From: DSWT01 sp035373625
GTDB lineage: Bacteria; Chloroflexota; Anaerolineae; B4-G1; SLSP01
Direction: 5' to 3'
Length of the DNA stretch: 64,000 bases
NCBI GenBank assembly: GCA_035373625.1
Contig: DAOSNS010000002.1
Location: forward strand, 1-64,000
Below the pieces are notes generated by a model that was given only the letters and a program-made list of their open reading frames with translations, was not told where the DNA came from and ran no database searches. Within the stretch, counting starts at the first letter, position 1; the number at the start of each line of letters is the position of its first letter. Shown in pieces: positions 15,688-23,743 of this stretch. The position numbers and the translations under genes are program-made.

Positions 15688-16818
15688 ATGGAAGGGGCGA
15701 AGCGTTGGCGCGAAGTGGCAGTGCTGTTTTTGAAAATCGGCACAGTCAGCTTTGGCGGGCCGGCGGCGCACATTGCGTTGATGGAGCAGGAAACCGTCCA
15801 TAAACGCGGCTGGTTGACGCGCGAACATTTTCTGGATTTGCTGGCAGCCACCAACCTCGTCCCCGGCCCCAATGCTGTAGAGATGGCCGGGCACATCGGC
15901 TTTATCCATGCGGGGTGGCCGGGCTTGTTTGCCGGAGCGGGCGGATTTCTGCTGCCCGCCGTGCTCATCAGCCTGGGCCTGGCCTGGGGCTACGAGCGGA
16001 TGGGAGTTTTGCCGCAAACCACGGCCTTGTTCTACGGCATCAACCCGATCGTGTTGGCGATCATTCTGGCGGCGACCTATCGCCTGGGACGTGCAGCGCT
16101 GAAAGATAAGACGGCGGTGATTTTGGCGCTGGCGTGTCTGGCTGCGGGGTTGCTCGGTCTGGATGAGGTGTGGGTGCTGTTGGCCGGCGGCGTAGTGAGC
16201 GTACTCCTCGCTGCGCCGTGGCGTGCTCTGCCGGTGGCGGGATTGTTGCCGATCGGGCTGCCCCCACTCAAAACGCTGACCTCGGCTGTGCCGCTGGCAG
16301 ATCGCATAGTGCAGTTGTGGCTGTTCTTCTTCAAGGTGGGCGCGTTGCTCTTCGGCAGCGGGATGGTGCTGTTCGCGTTCATCCAACGTGCTGTCGTTGA
16401 GCATTACGGCTGGCTGACGCAGCAGCAATTGGTGGATGCGATTGCCGTAGGGCAGATGACGCCCGGCCCGGTCACATCGTCTGTGACGTTCATCGGCTAC
16501 CTGGTGGCCGGATGGCCCGGCGCAGTGGCGGCGACGCTCGGCATTTTCACGCCCTCATTCATCATCGTAGCGTTGGTCGGCCCGTGGATTCCGCGTCTGC
16601 GCTATTCGAAGGTGGCGCAGGCATTTCTGCGTGGGGTCAATGCAGCCGCCGTCGCGTTGATCCTGGCGGTGGCACTAAAGCTGGCATCGCTTGTCCTGGT
16701 GGATGGCTGGGCCATCGTCCTGTTGGTGGTCGGGTTGTTCCTGTTGTTACGCTTCCGCATGGATACGGTGTGGCTGGTGTTGGGCGGTGCGCTGGCGGGC
16801 TTGCTGCGTGGGTTATGA
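15688..16818 (+). CDS. chrA: Chromate transporter, ChrA (CHR) family
   Basis: 376 residues, two homologous halves, the bidomain form. Each half begins with the CHR pattern: LKIGTVSFGGPAAHIALM with LVPGPNAVEMAGHIGF in the first, and FKVGALLFGSGMVLFAFI with AVGQMTPGPVTSSVTFIGY in the second. By family knowledge it exports chromate using the proton gradient, although some members move other anions. The N-terminus MEGAKRWREVAVLFLKIG fits the usual start. It is about 30 bp after ecfT and may be read through from that operon. Confidence 0.88.
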   Translation: MEGAKRWREVAVLFLKIGTVSFGGPAAHIALMEQETVHKRGWLTREHFLDLLAATNLVPGPNAVEMAGHIGFIHAGWPGLFAGAGGFLLPAVLISLGLAWGYERMGVLPQTTALFYGINPIVLAIILAATYRLGRAALKDKTAVILALACLAAGLLGLDEVWVLLAGGVVSVLLAAPWRALPVAGLLPIGLPPLKTLTSAVPLADRIVQLWLFFFKVGALLFGSGMVLFAFIQRAVVEHYGWLTQQQLVDAIAVGQMTPGPVTSSVTFIGYLVAGWPGAVAATLGIFTPSFIIVALVGPWIPRLRYSKVAQAFLRGVNAAAVALILAVALKLASLVLVDGWAIVLLVVGLFLLLRFRMDTVWLVLGGALAGLLRGL

Positions 16819-16855
16819 GACGGTTAAGAATTTGATTCCCTGAATTGTGATTTGG

Positions 16856-17136
16856 TGGTATAATAAATTCGACTTTAGATGATGTTTGGCCCGTTTTCTG
16901 GCCTGATTTTTTAAGGGGTATGAACACAACAACTGAAATATCCAATACATATGGATCAGAAACGTCTGTCAACACAGACGATGCTGACCCGTCGAGTAGA
17001 ATGCGACAGACCTGACGCAGCACGCTTGTAGTCCCTGACCTCCTCGAAGCTTTCACAGGGCCGCAGCGCGTGCTGCGGCCCTGTTGTGTGTCTCGGCAAG
17101 GCCGGCTTCACATATCTTGCGTCGAGGAGGTGTGGC
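16856..17136 (+). promoter_or_regulatory. Structured leader that can sequester the ribosome binding site
   Basis: An extended -10 promoter (TGGTATAAT, 16856-16864) is followed by about 265 nt without a gene. Hairpins include CGTCTGT-CAAC-ACAGACG (16963-16980) and a 13-bp stem, ACAGGGCCGCAGC-GCGT and its complement (17055-17084). The sequence ACCTCCTCGA (17038-17047) is the exact complement of TCGAGGAGGT (17122-17131), the ribosome binding site of the next gene. A competing TCGAG at 16992-16996 could release it. This is the architecture of a translational riboswitch. No known class is recognised; the metal-transport genes downstream suggest a metal ligand. Confidence 0.65.
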
Positions 17137-18402
17137 ATGTTGTATGTCAGTCAAGTGCAAAACCGGCAAGTGTGGGATGCCTGGGGACAGCCCATAGGCC
17201 GGTGCGCCGATGTGCTTGTCGGTGCTGTGGATCAGCCCTTTCCGCCTGTCAAGGCCCTGCTGCTGCGTGAAAACGGTTCCGGGAGCGGGGAACGTTATAT
17301 CCCTGCTTCGTGTATCAGCAGCCTTTACCCCAGTATCACCCTGAACGTCCCTCAAGAAAAATGTCCTCCGTACACCCCCACCGGCGACGAATTGCGGCTC
17401 ATAGACCGTGTGCTCGACCGCCAAATTGTGGATACCGAAGGCCGCCGCGTTGTGCGCGTCAACGATCTGCAACTGGCGCGGGTCGGCGATCAATATTGTC
17501 TCACCGGTGTAGATGTCGGTGGACGTGGATTGTTGCGTCGCCTGGGTATAGAGCGGTTGGGACAGGCAATCTACCGCTTGTTGGGACGCTCGTGGCAAAC
17601 CGGTGTCATCCCCTGGGAGGATGTGGCGCCTCTGCACCAGGAAGACCCGCTTCGCTTGCGGGTTTCGCATGACCGTATCGTGCAGCTTCCCCCGGCGGAC
17701 CTGGCCGCCATTCTCAACGATTTGGATCACCGCACCGGCACGGCGTTGATGGAAACGCTCAGCAACGAAACGTTGGCCGACGCCCTGGAAGAAAGCCCCT
17801 CCGAAGTGCAGGTAGCCGTCCTCTCACACATGGAACCGGAGCGGGCAGCCGACGTCCTCGAAGAGATGGACCCCGACGAAGCCGCCGACCTGCTGGCCGA
17901 CCTCCCCGAACAGACCAGCGAGCAGTTGCTTGCCTTGATGGAGGACGAAGATGCCGCCGAAGTACGCTCCCTGTTGGCCTACCCCGAAGATTCCGCCGGT
18001 GGCATCATGACGACGGAATTTGCGCATGCTCCCATCGGCCTGCGCGCCAGCGAACTGCTGGAATACCTGCGCCGCTCGGAAGATGCCCAAGATGACGAGG
18101 CGATGTACTACATCTACCTGGTGGACGAAGACCATCGCCTGCGCGGCGTCATCAGCCTGCGCGACCTGGTGATGGCCCCGCCTGACGCCGATTTGACCCC
18201 CTGGATTGATAGCGATCCTGTAACCGTGACCCCCTACACGCCCCAGGAAGAAGTGGCGTACATCGTGGCGAAATATGATTTGTTGGCCGTCCCTGTAGTG
18301 GAGCCGGAGACCGGCGTGTTGCTGGGCATTGTGACGGTGGATGACGCTGTGGATACGGTGTTGCCTACGGCCTGGAAGAAGCGTCTACCGCGGTTCTTCT
18401 GA
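17137..18402 (+). CDS. PRC-barrel / MgtE N-domain / CBS-pair protein (no membrane part)
   Basis: 421 residues from ATG 17137, chosen because GAGGAGGT lies 6 bp ahead. Order: PRC-barrel-like N-terminus (about 1-90, VWDAWGQPIGRCADVLV), a second PRC-like segment (QIVDTEGRRVVRVNDLQL), an MgtE N-terminal helical repeat domain (about 190-300, PADLAAILNDLDH, EMDPDEAADLLADLP) and two CBS motifs to the end. MgtE's magnesium channel domain is absent. In MgtE the N and CBS domains sense magnesium and gate the pore; here the sensor module stands alone just before an Nramp-like transporter (45 bp), so it probably regulates that transporter. The acidic composition fits divalent metal binding. Confidence 0.82.
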   Translation: MLYVSQVQNRQVWDAWGQPIGRCADVLVGAVDQPFPPVKALLLRENGSGSGERYIPASCISSLYPSITLNVPQEKCPPYTPTGDELRLIDRVLDRQIVDTEGRRVVRVNDLQLARVGDQYCLTGVDVGGRGLLRRLGIERLGQAIYRLLGRSWQTGVIPWEDVAPLHQEDPLRLRVSHDRIVQLPPADLAAILNDLDHRTGTALMETLSNETLADALEESPSEVQVAVLSHMEPERAADVLEEMDPDEAADLLADLPEQTSEQLLALMEDEDAAEVRSLLAYPEDSAGGIMTTEFAHAPIGLRASELLEYLRRSEDAQDDEAMYYIYLVDEDHRLRGVISLRDLVMAPPDADLTPWIDSDPVTVTPYTPQEEVAYIVAKYDLLAVPVVEPETGVLLGIVTVDDAVDTVLPTAWKKRLPRFF

Positions 18403-18447
18403 TTCTGGATTTGCAATTTTAGATTGCCGATTCTTGGGGAGGATACG

Positions 18448-19695
18448 ATGAAGCGGATACAACGAATGCCCGGATGGCTGAAGCGCATTTTCTTTTACAT
18501 CTCGATTTTTGGACCGGGGCTGATCACCGCCAGCGCCGACAACGATGCGCCGGGGATCGCCACCTACTCTATGGCCGGTTCGACGTATGGCTACCGTTTT
18601 TTGTGGTTGATTGTGGTGATTACGGTGGGGGAATTGATTGTGCAAGAAATGGCGGCGCGGATGGGTGCCGTAACCGGCAAGGGCACCGCCGATCTCATCC
18701 GTGAACGCTTCGGCGTGCGCGTGACCACCTTTGCGATGTTCTGTCTGCTGCTGGGCAACCTGGGGACAACCATCGCGCAATTCGCGGGCGTTGCGGCGGG
18801 GACAGAACTGCTCGGTATCAGCCGCTACATCACCGTACCGCTGGCGGCGCTGCTGGTGGGATTTCTTGTGCTGCGCGGCTCGTATGAACGGGTGGAAAAA
18901 GTGCTGCTGGTGCTGTGTCTGGCGGCGTTAAGCTACGTCATCACGGCCTTTGCGGTGCGCCCGCCGTGGGGCGAGGTGCTGCGGCAGGCGGTCACGCCCT
19001 CCTTCAGCAGTGATACAGGCTATATCCTCGCGGTGCTGGCGACGATCGGTACCACTATCACGCCCTGGGGGGTCGTCTATATGCAGGCGTCGGTGGCCGA
19101 TAAAGGCGTGGACATGGAACGTTATCATCTCACCCGCATGGACGTGATGTTCGGTGCGGCGTGGGGGAACATCGTCTCGGCGTTCATCGTCATCTGCACG
19201 GCGGCAACGTTGTTTGTGCACGGCATTAGCGTTGAAACGGCGGAACAGGCGGCCATGGCGCTTGCGCCGCTGGCCGGAGAAAGCGCGCGTTACCTGTTCA
19301 CGACCGGATTGTTGGGGGCGTCGCTGCTGGCGGCTTCGGTATTGCCGCTTTCGACGGCGTATGCGGTTTGCGAAGCCTTTGGCTGGGAGCGGGGGCTGGA
19401 CCGGCGTTCGCAAGAGGCGCCGTTCTTTTACGGGCTATACATTGGCATCATCGTGCTGAGCGTGATCGTGGTGCTGATTCCGGGCATTCCCCTGTTCCCC
19501 ATCATGTGGCTGTCGCAGTCGCTCAACGCCATCCTGCTGCCGGTGTTGCTGGTGCTGGTGCTCAAACTGGTGAACAACCGTCGCGTGATGGGTGACTGGG
19601 TCAACCGCCGCTGGCAGAACATTTTGGCGTGGACACTGACCGGCTTGATTTCGCTGGTGACGGTGGTGCTGTTTGTATCACCGTTTTTGGGGTAG
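18448..19695 (+). CDS. Nramp-family divalent metal transporter, altered ligand residues
   Basis: 415 residues from ATG 18448 (GGGGAGG five bases ahead), about 11 membrane segments. The first helix reads GPGLITASADNDAPGIATYS: it aligns with the Nramp D-P-G-N motif, keeping the Asp but replacing the Asn ligand by Gly. Helix 6 reads TTITPWGVVYMQASV where Nramp has M-P-H, so the soft methionine ligand is also lost. Loss of the methionine is associated in the family with carriers of magnesium or other harder ions rather than manganese and iron; the ion is therefore uncertain. The upstream MgtE_N-CBS gene supports magnesium control. Confidence 0.8.
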   Translation: MKRIQRMPGWLKRIFFYISIFGPGLITASADNDAPGIATYSMAGSTYGYRFLWLIVVITVGELIVQEMAARMGAVTGKGTADLIRERFGVRVTTFAMFCLLLGNLGTTIAQFAGVAAGTELLGISRYITVPLAALLVGFLVLRGSYERVEKVLLVLCLAALSYVITAFAVRPPWGEVLRQAVTPSFSSDTGYILAVLATIGTTITPWGVVYMQASVADKGVDMERYHLTRMDVMFGAAWGNIVSAFIVICTAATLFVHGISVETAEQAAMALAPLAGESARYLFTTGLLGASLLAASVLPLSTAYAVCEAFGWERGLDRRSQEAPFFYGLYIGIIVLSVIVVLIPGIPLFPIMWLSQSLNAILLPVLLVLVLKLVNNRRVMGDWVNRRWQNILAWTLTGLISLVTVVLFVSPFLG

Positions 19696-19702
19696 CTTTT
19701 AG

Positions 19703-19858
19703 CCAGCGGAACTGGAAGTGACCGAGCGCACGATCTATCGTGACATCGAGGCGTTGGAAATGGGTGTATTGCCCGGCAGCGTAAGCGCTCCACCGGGTTT
19801 TCATTGGGCATACAAAAAATCGGCATTTGTCGGTGCCAAAGCCTGGTTAGCGGTGTAA
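19703..19858 (+). pseudogene. Remnant of a HTH_11/WYL-type transcriptional regulator
   Basis: Directly after the Nramp stop, one frame reads PAELEVTERTIYRDIEALEMG, the end of a DeoR/WYL-type winged helix (recognition helix pattern ERTIYRDI). It then runs into unrelated residues and a stop at 19856. No start codon or first helix is present, and it overlaps the end of the convergent kinase gene by 12 bp. A gene fossil. Confidence 0.7.
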
Positions 19859-20515
19859 TCTATCGCACTTCAACGCCTTTGTAATGGCGGCTGCCAGGAT
19901 GGGATCAACCTCGATTGACGCCGTTGTCAATTCCCCTTCTTTCTCTCTTTTCTCCAGTTCTTGGGTGGCTTCGACCAGCCATTTGACTGCCATATCGGGG
20001 GATATTTTGCTCGTATCAATCAGCAGATCGAAGACATTGGGGGTATCCCATTGGATATTGTAGAACGATTTGATGAAGTTTGCCCGCACTTCGTCGTTTT
20101 GCTTCACCATCGCTGCTGCTGCCTCGCGCGTCAGCTTCTCTTTCTTCATAACCTGTTCGATTCTGAAGGTCAGCGGCGCCTGGATGCGCACGTTCAACAC
20201 ATCAGCGTAATCCTGGAACAGGGAAAAGCCGCTTCGACCCAGGATCACCACATTCCCGTGATGGGCAACAGCGCGCATAACGCGGTTCAGCATATCCACC
20301 ATAATTTCGCGGCGTTCTTCCTTTTGAGCATCGAAGCGCTCCCAAAAACTGGGGAGGCTGTCATATTTTGCGCCGAATTCGATGAGGCCGTATTGACTCA
20401 GAATGTCCCCGATGAACTCTTTGTCCACATAATGATACCCCAGCGCCCGTGCCGCTTGCTCGGCGATTTCGTCACCCCGGCTGCCTAACTTTCTGGAAAT
20501 TGTGATCACGGCCAT
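19847..20515 (-). CDS. Cytidylate kinase-like family protein
   Basis: 222 residues of the cytidylate kinase 2 family (PF13189-like). It begins MAVITISRKLGSRGDEIAEQ, where SRKLGSRGDEIA replaces the classical P-loop, followed by the conserved LGYHYVDKEFI, and later VVILGRSGF. The lid region KKEKLTREAAA and the final helices fit. The physiological substrate of this subfamily is not established; canonical CMP kinase activity should not be assumed. A short-word repeat lies upstream (20534-20580). Confidence 0.82.
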   Translation of the reverse strand: MAVITISRKLGSRGDEIAEQAARALGYHYVDKEFIGDILSQYGLIEFGAKYDSLPSFWERFDAQKEERREIMVDMLNRVMRAVAHHGNVVILGRSGFSLFQDYADVLNVRIQAPLTFRIEQVMKKEKLTREAAAAMVKQNDEVRANFIKSFYNIQWDTPNVFDLLIDTSKISPDMAVKWLVEATQELEKREKEGELTTASIEVDPILAAAITKALKCDRLHR

Positions 20516-20533
20516 AGCTGCACCTCCTTAAAT

Positions 20534-20580
20534 GTCAACGGATTTAACGGATGAAACGGATTGATTAAAAATCCGTTGAT
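20534..20580. repeat. Short-word hairpin repeat before the kinase-like gene
   Basis: GTCAACGGATTTAACGGATG with a third word, then AAATCCGTTGAT. It is the only recognisable feature within 20 bp upstream of the minus-strand start at 20515. Confidence 0.88.
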
Positions 20581-20750
20581 ATATTTTTCAGTCGTTATGC
20601 GGCATGTTATTTTCTGATAGAATTTGATGAACGGATTTTGTTGGTTTTGCTTACTCCAATAGTATTTTATCTGCGGGTAAAAGTCAATATGATTTTCAAC
20701 CTATCCCAGGCTCGACAGTCTCCCCGTTGAGTGTTGCTGACTTATTTTTA

Positions 20751-20810
20751 ACCACAGAGAACACAGAGTTCGCAGAGATTTCTTAAATTTCTCAGTGCTC
20801 TCTGTAGTGG
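20751..20810. repeat. ACACAGAG-type hairpin repeat
   Basis: Left arm ACCACAGAGAACACAGAG, right arm CTCAGTGCTCTCTGTAGTGG. It differs in word from the AACGGATT family but has the same layout. The rest of 20581-20850 shows flanking AGTCTCCC/GGGAGACT inverted words and nothing else. Confidence 0.8.
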
Positions 20811-20850
20811 GAAAAAGCGTCAACTCCCCAGAGGGAGACTATCTGCCACA

Positions 20851-21270
20851 TTGATCACCGGCGAAAGTTCGAGTTTTATCGGTGCGTTTTTGGGCGCGCT
20901 GGTCTCGAGCTTCATCGGCTGGGTCGCATGGTCTGCCGTCACCTATTTTGTGGGCACGACGCTCTTCCACGGGGAAGCCACCCTCGGTGAGATGTTGCGC
21001 GTCATCGGTTTTGCGCAGGCACCGCTCCTCCTGAACGTGCTCTCGTTTATTCCCTGCCTCGGCTCGATCATTTCTCTGGTAGCCTGGCTGTTGTCATTGT
21101 ACACCGGTTACCTGGCGATCAAAGAGGGGCTGGACCTGGATACCGGCAAGACCATCGCCACGGTGGCCATCGGCTGGGTAGTGGCTTTCGTCATCAGCCT
21201 GGTCGTTGGGATGGTTTTCGGCGTGGGAATGGCCGGCATCGGCGCATTGGGCAGCGCGTTGGGCCGTTAG
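20851..21270 (+). CDS. Yip1-family membrane protein, possibly N-terminally shortened
   Basis: 139 residues from TTG 20851. Four to five hydrophobic segments with the Yip1-like pattern: an early glycine/serine-rich helix, FHGEATLGEMLRVIGFAQAPLLL, then FIPCLGSIISLVAWLLSLYTGYLAIKEGLDL. Bacterial relatives usually have 40-60 more N-terminal residues; here a repeat element abuts the start, so the 5' end may have been lost. Function in bacteria is unknown. A strong terminator follows. Confidence 0.65.
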   Translation: MITGESSSFIGAFLGALVSSFIGWVAWSAVTYFVGTTLFHGEATLGEMLRVIGFAQAPLLLNVLSFIPCLGSIISLVAWLLSLYTGYLAIKEGLDLDTGKTIATVAIGWVVAFVISLVVGMVFGVGMAGIGALGSALGR

Positions 21271-21291
21271 CCTGTACTTGAACATTTCCAG

Positions 21292-21326
21292 ACGGCCGGC
21301 ATCGTCAAGGTGCCGGCCGTTTTTTA
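21292..21326 (+). terminator. Rho-independent terminator
   Basis: ACGGCCGGCA, 9-nt loop, TGCCGGCCGT, then TTTTTT. It separates the Yip1-like gene from the suf operon promoter. Confidence 0.93.
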
Positions 21327-21355
21327 TAGGATGCCTTAATTTGTAAGAAAAAACC

Positions 21356-21383
21356 TTGACAAAATCCCCGTTTAGCCTATACT
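21356..21383 (+). promoter_or_regulatory. Promoter of the sufCBD operon
   Basis: TTGACA (21356-21361), 16-bp spacer, TATACT (21378-21383). Transcription should begin within or just before the AACGGATT repeat at 21384, so the repeat would be the 5' end of the mRNA. No Fe-S regulator (IscR-like) box was recognised. Confidence 0.72.
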
Positions 21384-21444
21384 GTCAACGGATTTAACGG
21401 ACTCAAACGGATTCCCTTCCGTTTTATCTGTTCAATCCGTTGAG
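21384..21444. repeat. Short-word hairpin repeat before sufC
   Basis: GTCAACGGATTTAACGGACT with a third word, then a right arm of TTCAATCCGTTGAG. It ends about 8 bp before the sufC ribosome binding site. Confidence 0.9.
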
Positions 21445-21466
21445 ATGATGGATGGAGGACTATGTT

Positions 21467-22267
21467 ATGGAGCCTGTGACGCTGGAAATACGTGATTTGC
21501 ACGTCAATGTAGAAGGCAAAGAGATTCTCAAAGGCGTGAACCTGGTGGTGAGGCAGGGTGAGACACACGCGCTGATGGGGCCGAACGGCTCCGGCAAAAG
21601 CACCCTGGCCTACACGTTGATGGGGCATCCCCATTACCAGGTCACGCAGGGAGACGTGCTCATCAATGGCGAGAGCCTGCTGGCGCTTTCTCCCGATGAG
21701 CGCGCCCGGCGGGGTCTCTTTTTGGCGATGCAATATCCTGTCTCCGTGCCCGGCGTGACGCTCCACTCATTTCTCCACGCGGCGACCAGCGCGATGCGCG
21801 GTTATGGCGATAAAACGCAGACCGGCGCGCGCGGACGGCTCAACGCGCACCTCATCCCCCTCCGCGAATTCCGCAAGGAGTTAAACGAGAACCTGGACCG
21901 GCTCAAGATGGAACCTGCGTTTTTGCAGCGGTATCTCAACGAAGGATTCTCCGGCGGCGAGAAAAAGCGCGCCGAAGTCCTGCAAATGGCATTGCTCAAG
22001 CCCAAATTCGCCATTCTCGACGAGACCGACTCCGGCCTGGATATTGACGCTATCCGTATCGTCTCGGAAAACATCAATCGCCTGCAACAAGACCTCAACA
22101 TGGGTATACTTGTGATCACCCATTACCAGCGGTTGCTCAACTACATCTACCCACAGTTCGTCCACATTTTCTACGCCGGCCGCATCTTCCAATCGGGGGA
22201 CGCGAGCCTGGTGGATGTGTTGGAAGAAAAAGGCTACGATTGGGTCAAAGATGGTCAACGGATTTAA
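21467..22267 (+). CDS. sufC: Fe-S cluster assembly ATPase SufC
   Basis: 266 residues from ATG 21467 (GGAGG 8 bp ahead; an ATG at 21452 is possible). ABC ATPase with Walker A GPNGSGKST, the SufC signature GFSGGEKKRAEVLQ and Walker B FAILDETDSGLD. It energises the SufBCD scaffold that builds iron-sulfur clusters. Operon order C-B-D. The last residues, GQRI and stop, are encoded by the next AACGGATT repeat, so the normal C-terminus has been replaced or trimmed by that insertion. Confidence 0.95.
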   Translation: MEPVTLEIRDLHVNVEGKEILKGVNLVVRQGETHALMGPNGSGKSTLAYTLMGHPHYQVTQGDVLINGESLLALSPDERARRGLFLAMQYPVSVPGVTLHSFLHAATSAMRGYGDKTQTGARGRLNAHLIPLREFRKELNENLDRLKMEPAFLQRYLNEGFSGGEKKRAEVLQMALLKPKFAILDETDSGLDIDAIRIVSENINRLQQDLNMGILVITHYQRLLNYIYPQFVHIFYAGRIFQSGDASLVDVLEEKGYDWVKDGQRI

Positions 22268-22314
22268 CGGATTCTAACGGATATTTTTCCGTTTAATCCG
22301 TTCGATCCATTGAG
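22254..22314. repeat. Short-word hairpin repeat overlapping the sufC stop
   Basis: GTCAACGGATTTAACGGATT with a third word, loop ATTTTTCC, and right arm TTTAATCCGTTCGATCCATT. The first 14 bp are the end of sufC, including its TAA; sufB follows 20 bp later. Confidence 0.92.
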
Positions 22315-22333
22315 GTTAGAGAGGAATAAGGCT

Positions 22334-23743
22334 ATGGTGACGCCGCACACTGAACTACGCGATCTCAAGGATCAACAGCAATACGATTTCACGACCGAGA
22401 TTGATTACGCGCATCAATCGCGGCGTGGCCTTGGGGAAGATGTGGTGCGCAGCATCTCGGCCCTCAAAAACGAGCCGCAGTGGATGCTGGATTTCCGCCT
22501 CAAGGCGCTGGACATCTTCAACCGTATGCCCATGCCCACGTGGGGCGTGGACCTGGGGGCGCTGGATTTTGAGGAATTCTATTACTTCATGCGCGCCACG
22601 CCGCAAAAAGCGCGTACCTGGGACGATGTTCCCGATGCCATCAAAGACACCTTCGACAAATTGGGTATCCCCGAAGCCGAGCGCAAATTCCTTGCCGGCG
22701 TCGAAACGCAGATGGACTCGGAGGCGGTCTACAGCTCGCTCAAAGCGGAATGGGAACGTCACGGCATTATCTTTGTGGACATGGATACCGCCGTGCAAAA
22801 GTACCCCGATCTCGTGCGGAAGTACATCAGCACGGTTGTTCCCATCGCCGATAACAAATTCGCCGCGCTGAACAGTGCCTTTTGGTCGGGCGGCAGTTTC
22901 GTCTACGTCCCGCCGGGTGTGGATGTGGAAATCCCCTTGCAGGCGTACTTTCGTATCAACGCGCAAAGTCTGGGGCAGTTCGAGAGAACAATAATAATTG
23001 CGGAAGAGGGAAGTTCTGTACATTACATCGAAGGATGCACGGCACCTCAATACACCACCGCAGCCCTGCATACCGGCGTCATCGAAATTTTCGTCGGCAA
23101 GGGCGCGCGGGCACGTTACACGACCATCCAGAACTGGTCTACCAACGTCTACAACCTGGTCACGCAACGCGCGCTGGTGGAAGAAGACGGTTCGATGTCT
23201 TGGGTGGATGGAAACATGGGCTCGGGCATCACAATGAAATACCCTGCCGTCGTCCTGAAAGGCCCACGTGCTCACGGCGAGGTGCTTTCGATCGCCTTCG
23301 CAGGTGATAACCAGCATTACGACGCGGGGGCGAAGGCGATTCACCTGGCCCCGCATACGTCCTCGCTCATCACTTCAAAATCCATCAGTAAGGGCAATGG
23401 ACGCGCTGACTATCGAGGGTTGGTGCGGATAGCCAAGGGCGCGGTGGGCGCACAGTCCAAAGTGACCTGCGACGCGCTGTTGCTCGATCCCCAATCGCGC
23501 ACCGATACCTATCCCTATATGGATGTGAACGAGGACGACGCGCATATTGAGCATGAGGCCACCGTCAGCAAGATCAGCGAAGACCAGCTTTTCTACCTGA
23601 TGAGCCGTGGGTTGCCGGAGAAGAAAGCGGCGGCGATGATCGTCAGCGGCTTCCTGGAGCCGTTTGTGAAGGAGCTACCGATGGAGTATGCCGTCGAGTT
23701 GAACCGCTTGATTGATCTGCAGATGGAAGGATCCGTCGGATGA
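22334..23743 (+). CDS. sufB: Fe-S cluster assembly scaffold SufB
   Basis: 469 residues from ATG 22334 (AGAGGAATAAGG ahead). SufB features: GLGEDVVRSISALKNEP near the start, AFWSGGSFVYVPPGV, SSVHYIEGCTAP, and the C-terminal DAHIEHEATVSKISEDQLFYLMSRG with its conserved His and Glu. It is the scaffold on which the cluster is built with SufC and SufD. It overlaps sufD by 4 bp (ATGA). Confidence 0.96.
   Translation: MVTPHTELRDLKDQQQYDFTTEIDYAHQSRRGLGEDVVRSISALKNEPQWMLDFRLKALDIFNRMPMPTWGVDLGALDFEEFYYFMRATPQKARTWDDVPDAIKDTFDKLGIPEAERKFLAGVETQMDSEAVYSSLKAEWERHGIIFVDMDTAVQKYPDLVRKYISTVVPIADNKFAALNSAFWSGGSFVYVPPGVDVEIPLQAYFRINAQSLGQFERTIIIAEEGSSVHYIEGCTAPQYTTAALHTGVIEIFVGKGARARYTTIQNWSTNVYNLVTQRALVEEDGSMSWVDGNMGSGITMKYPAVVLKGPRAHGEVLSIAFAGDNQHYDAGAKAIHLAPHTSSLITSKSISKGNGRADYRGLVRIAKGAVGAQSKVTCDALLLDPQSRTDTYPYMDVNEDDAHIEHEATVSKISEDQLFYLMSRGLPEKKAAAMIVSGFLEPFVKELPMEYAVELNRLIDLQMEGSVG

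Noticed and set aside
16856..17136. M-box or yybP-ykoY riboswitch upstream of the MgtE-like gene
   Set aside because: Conserved core sequences of both classes are missing, although the regulatory layout is similar.
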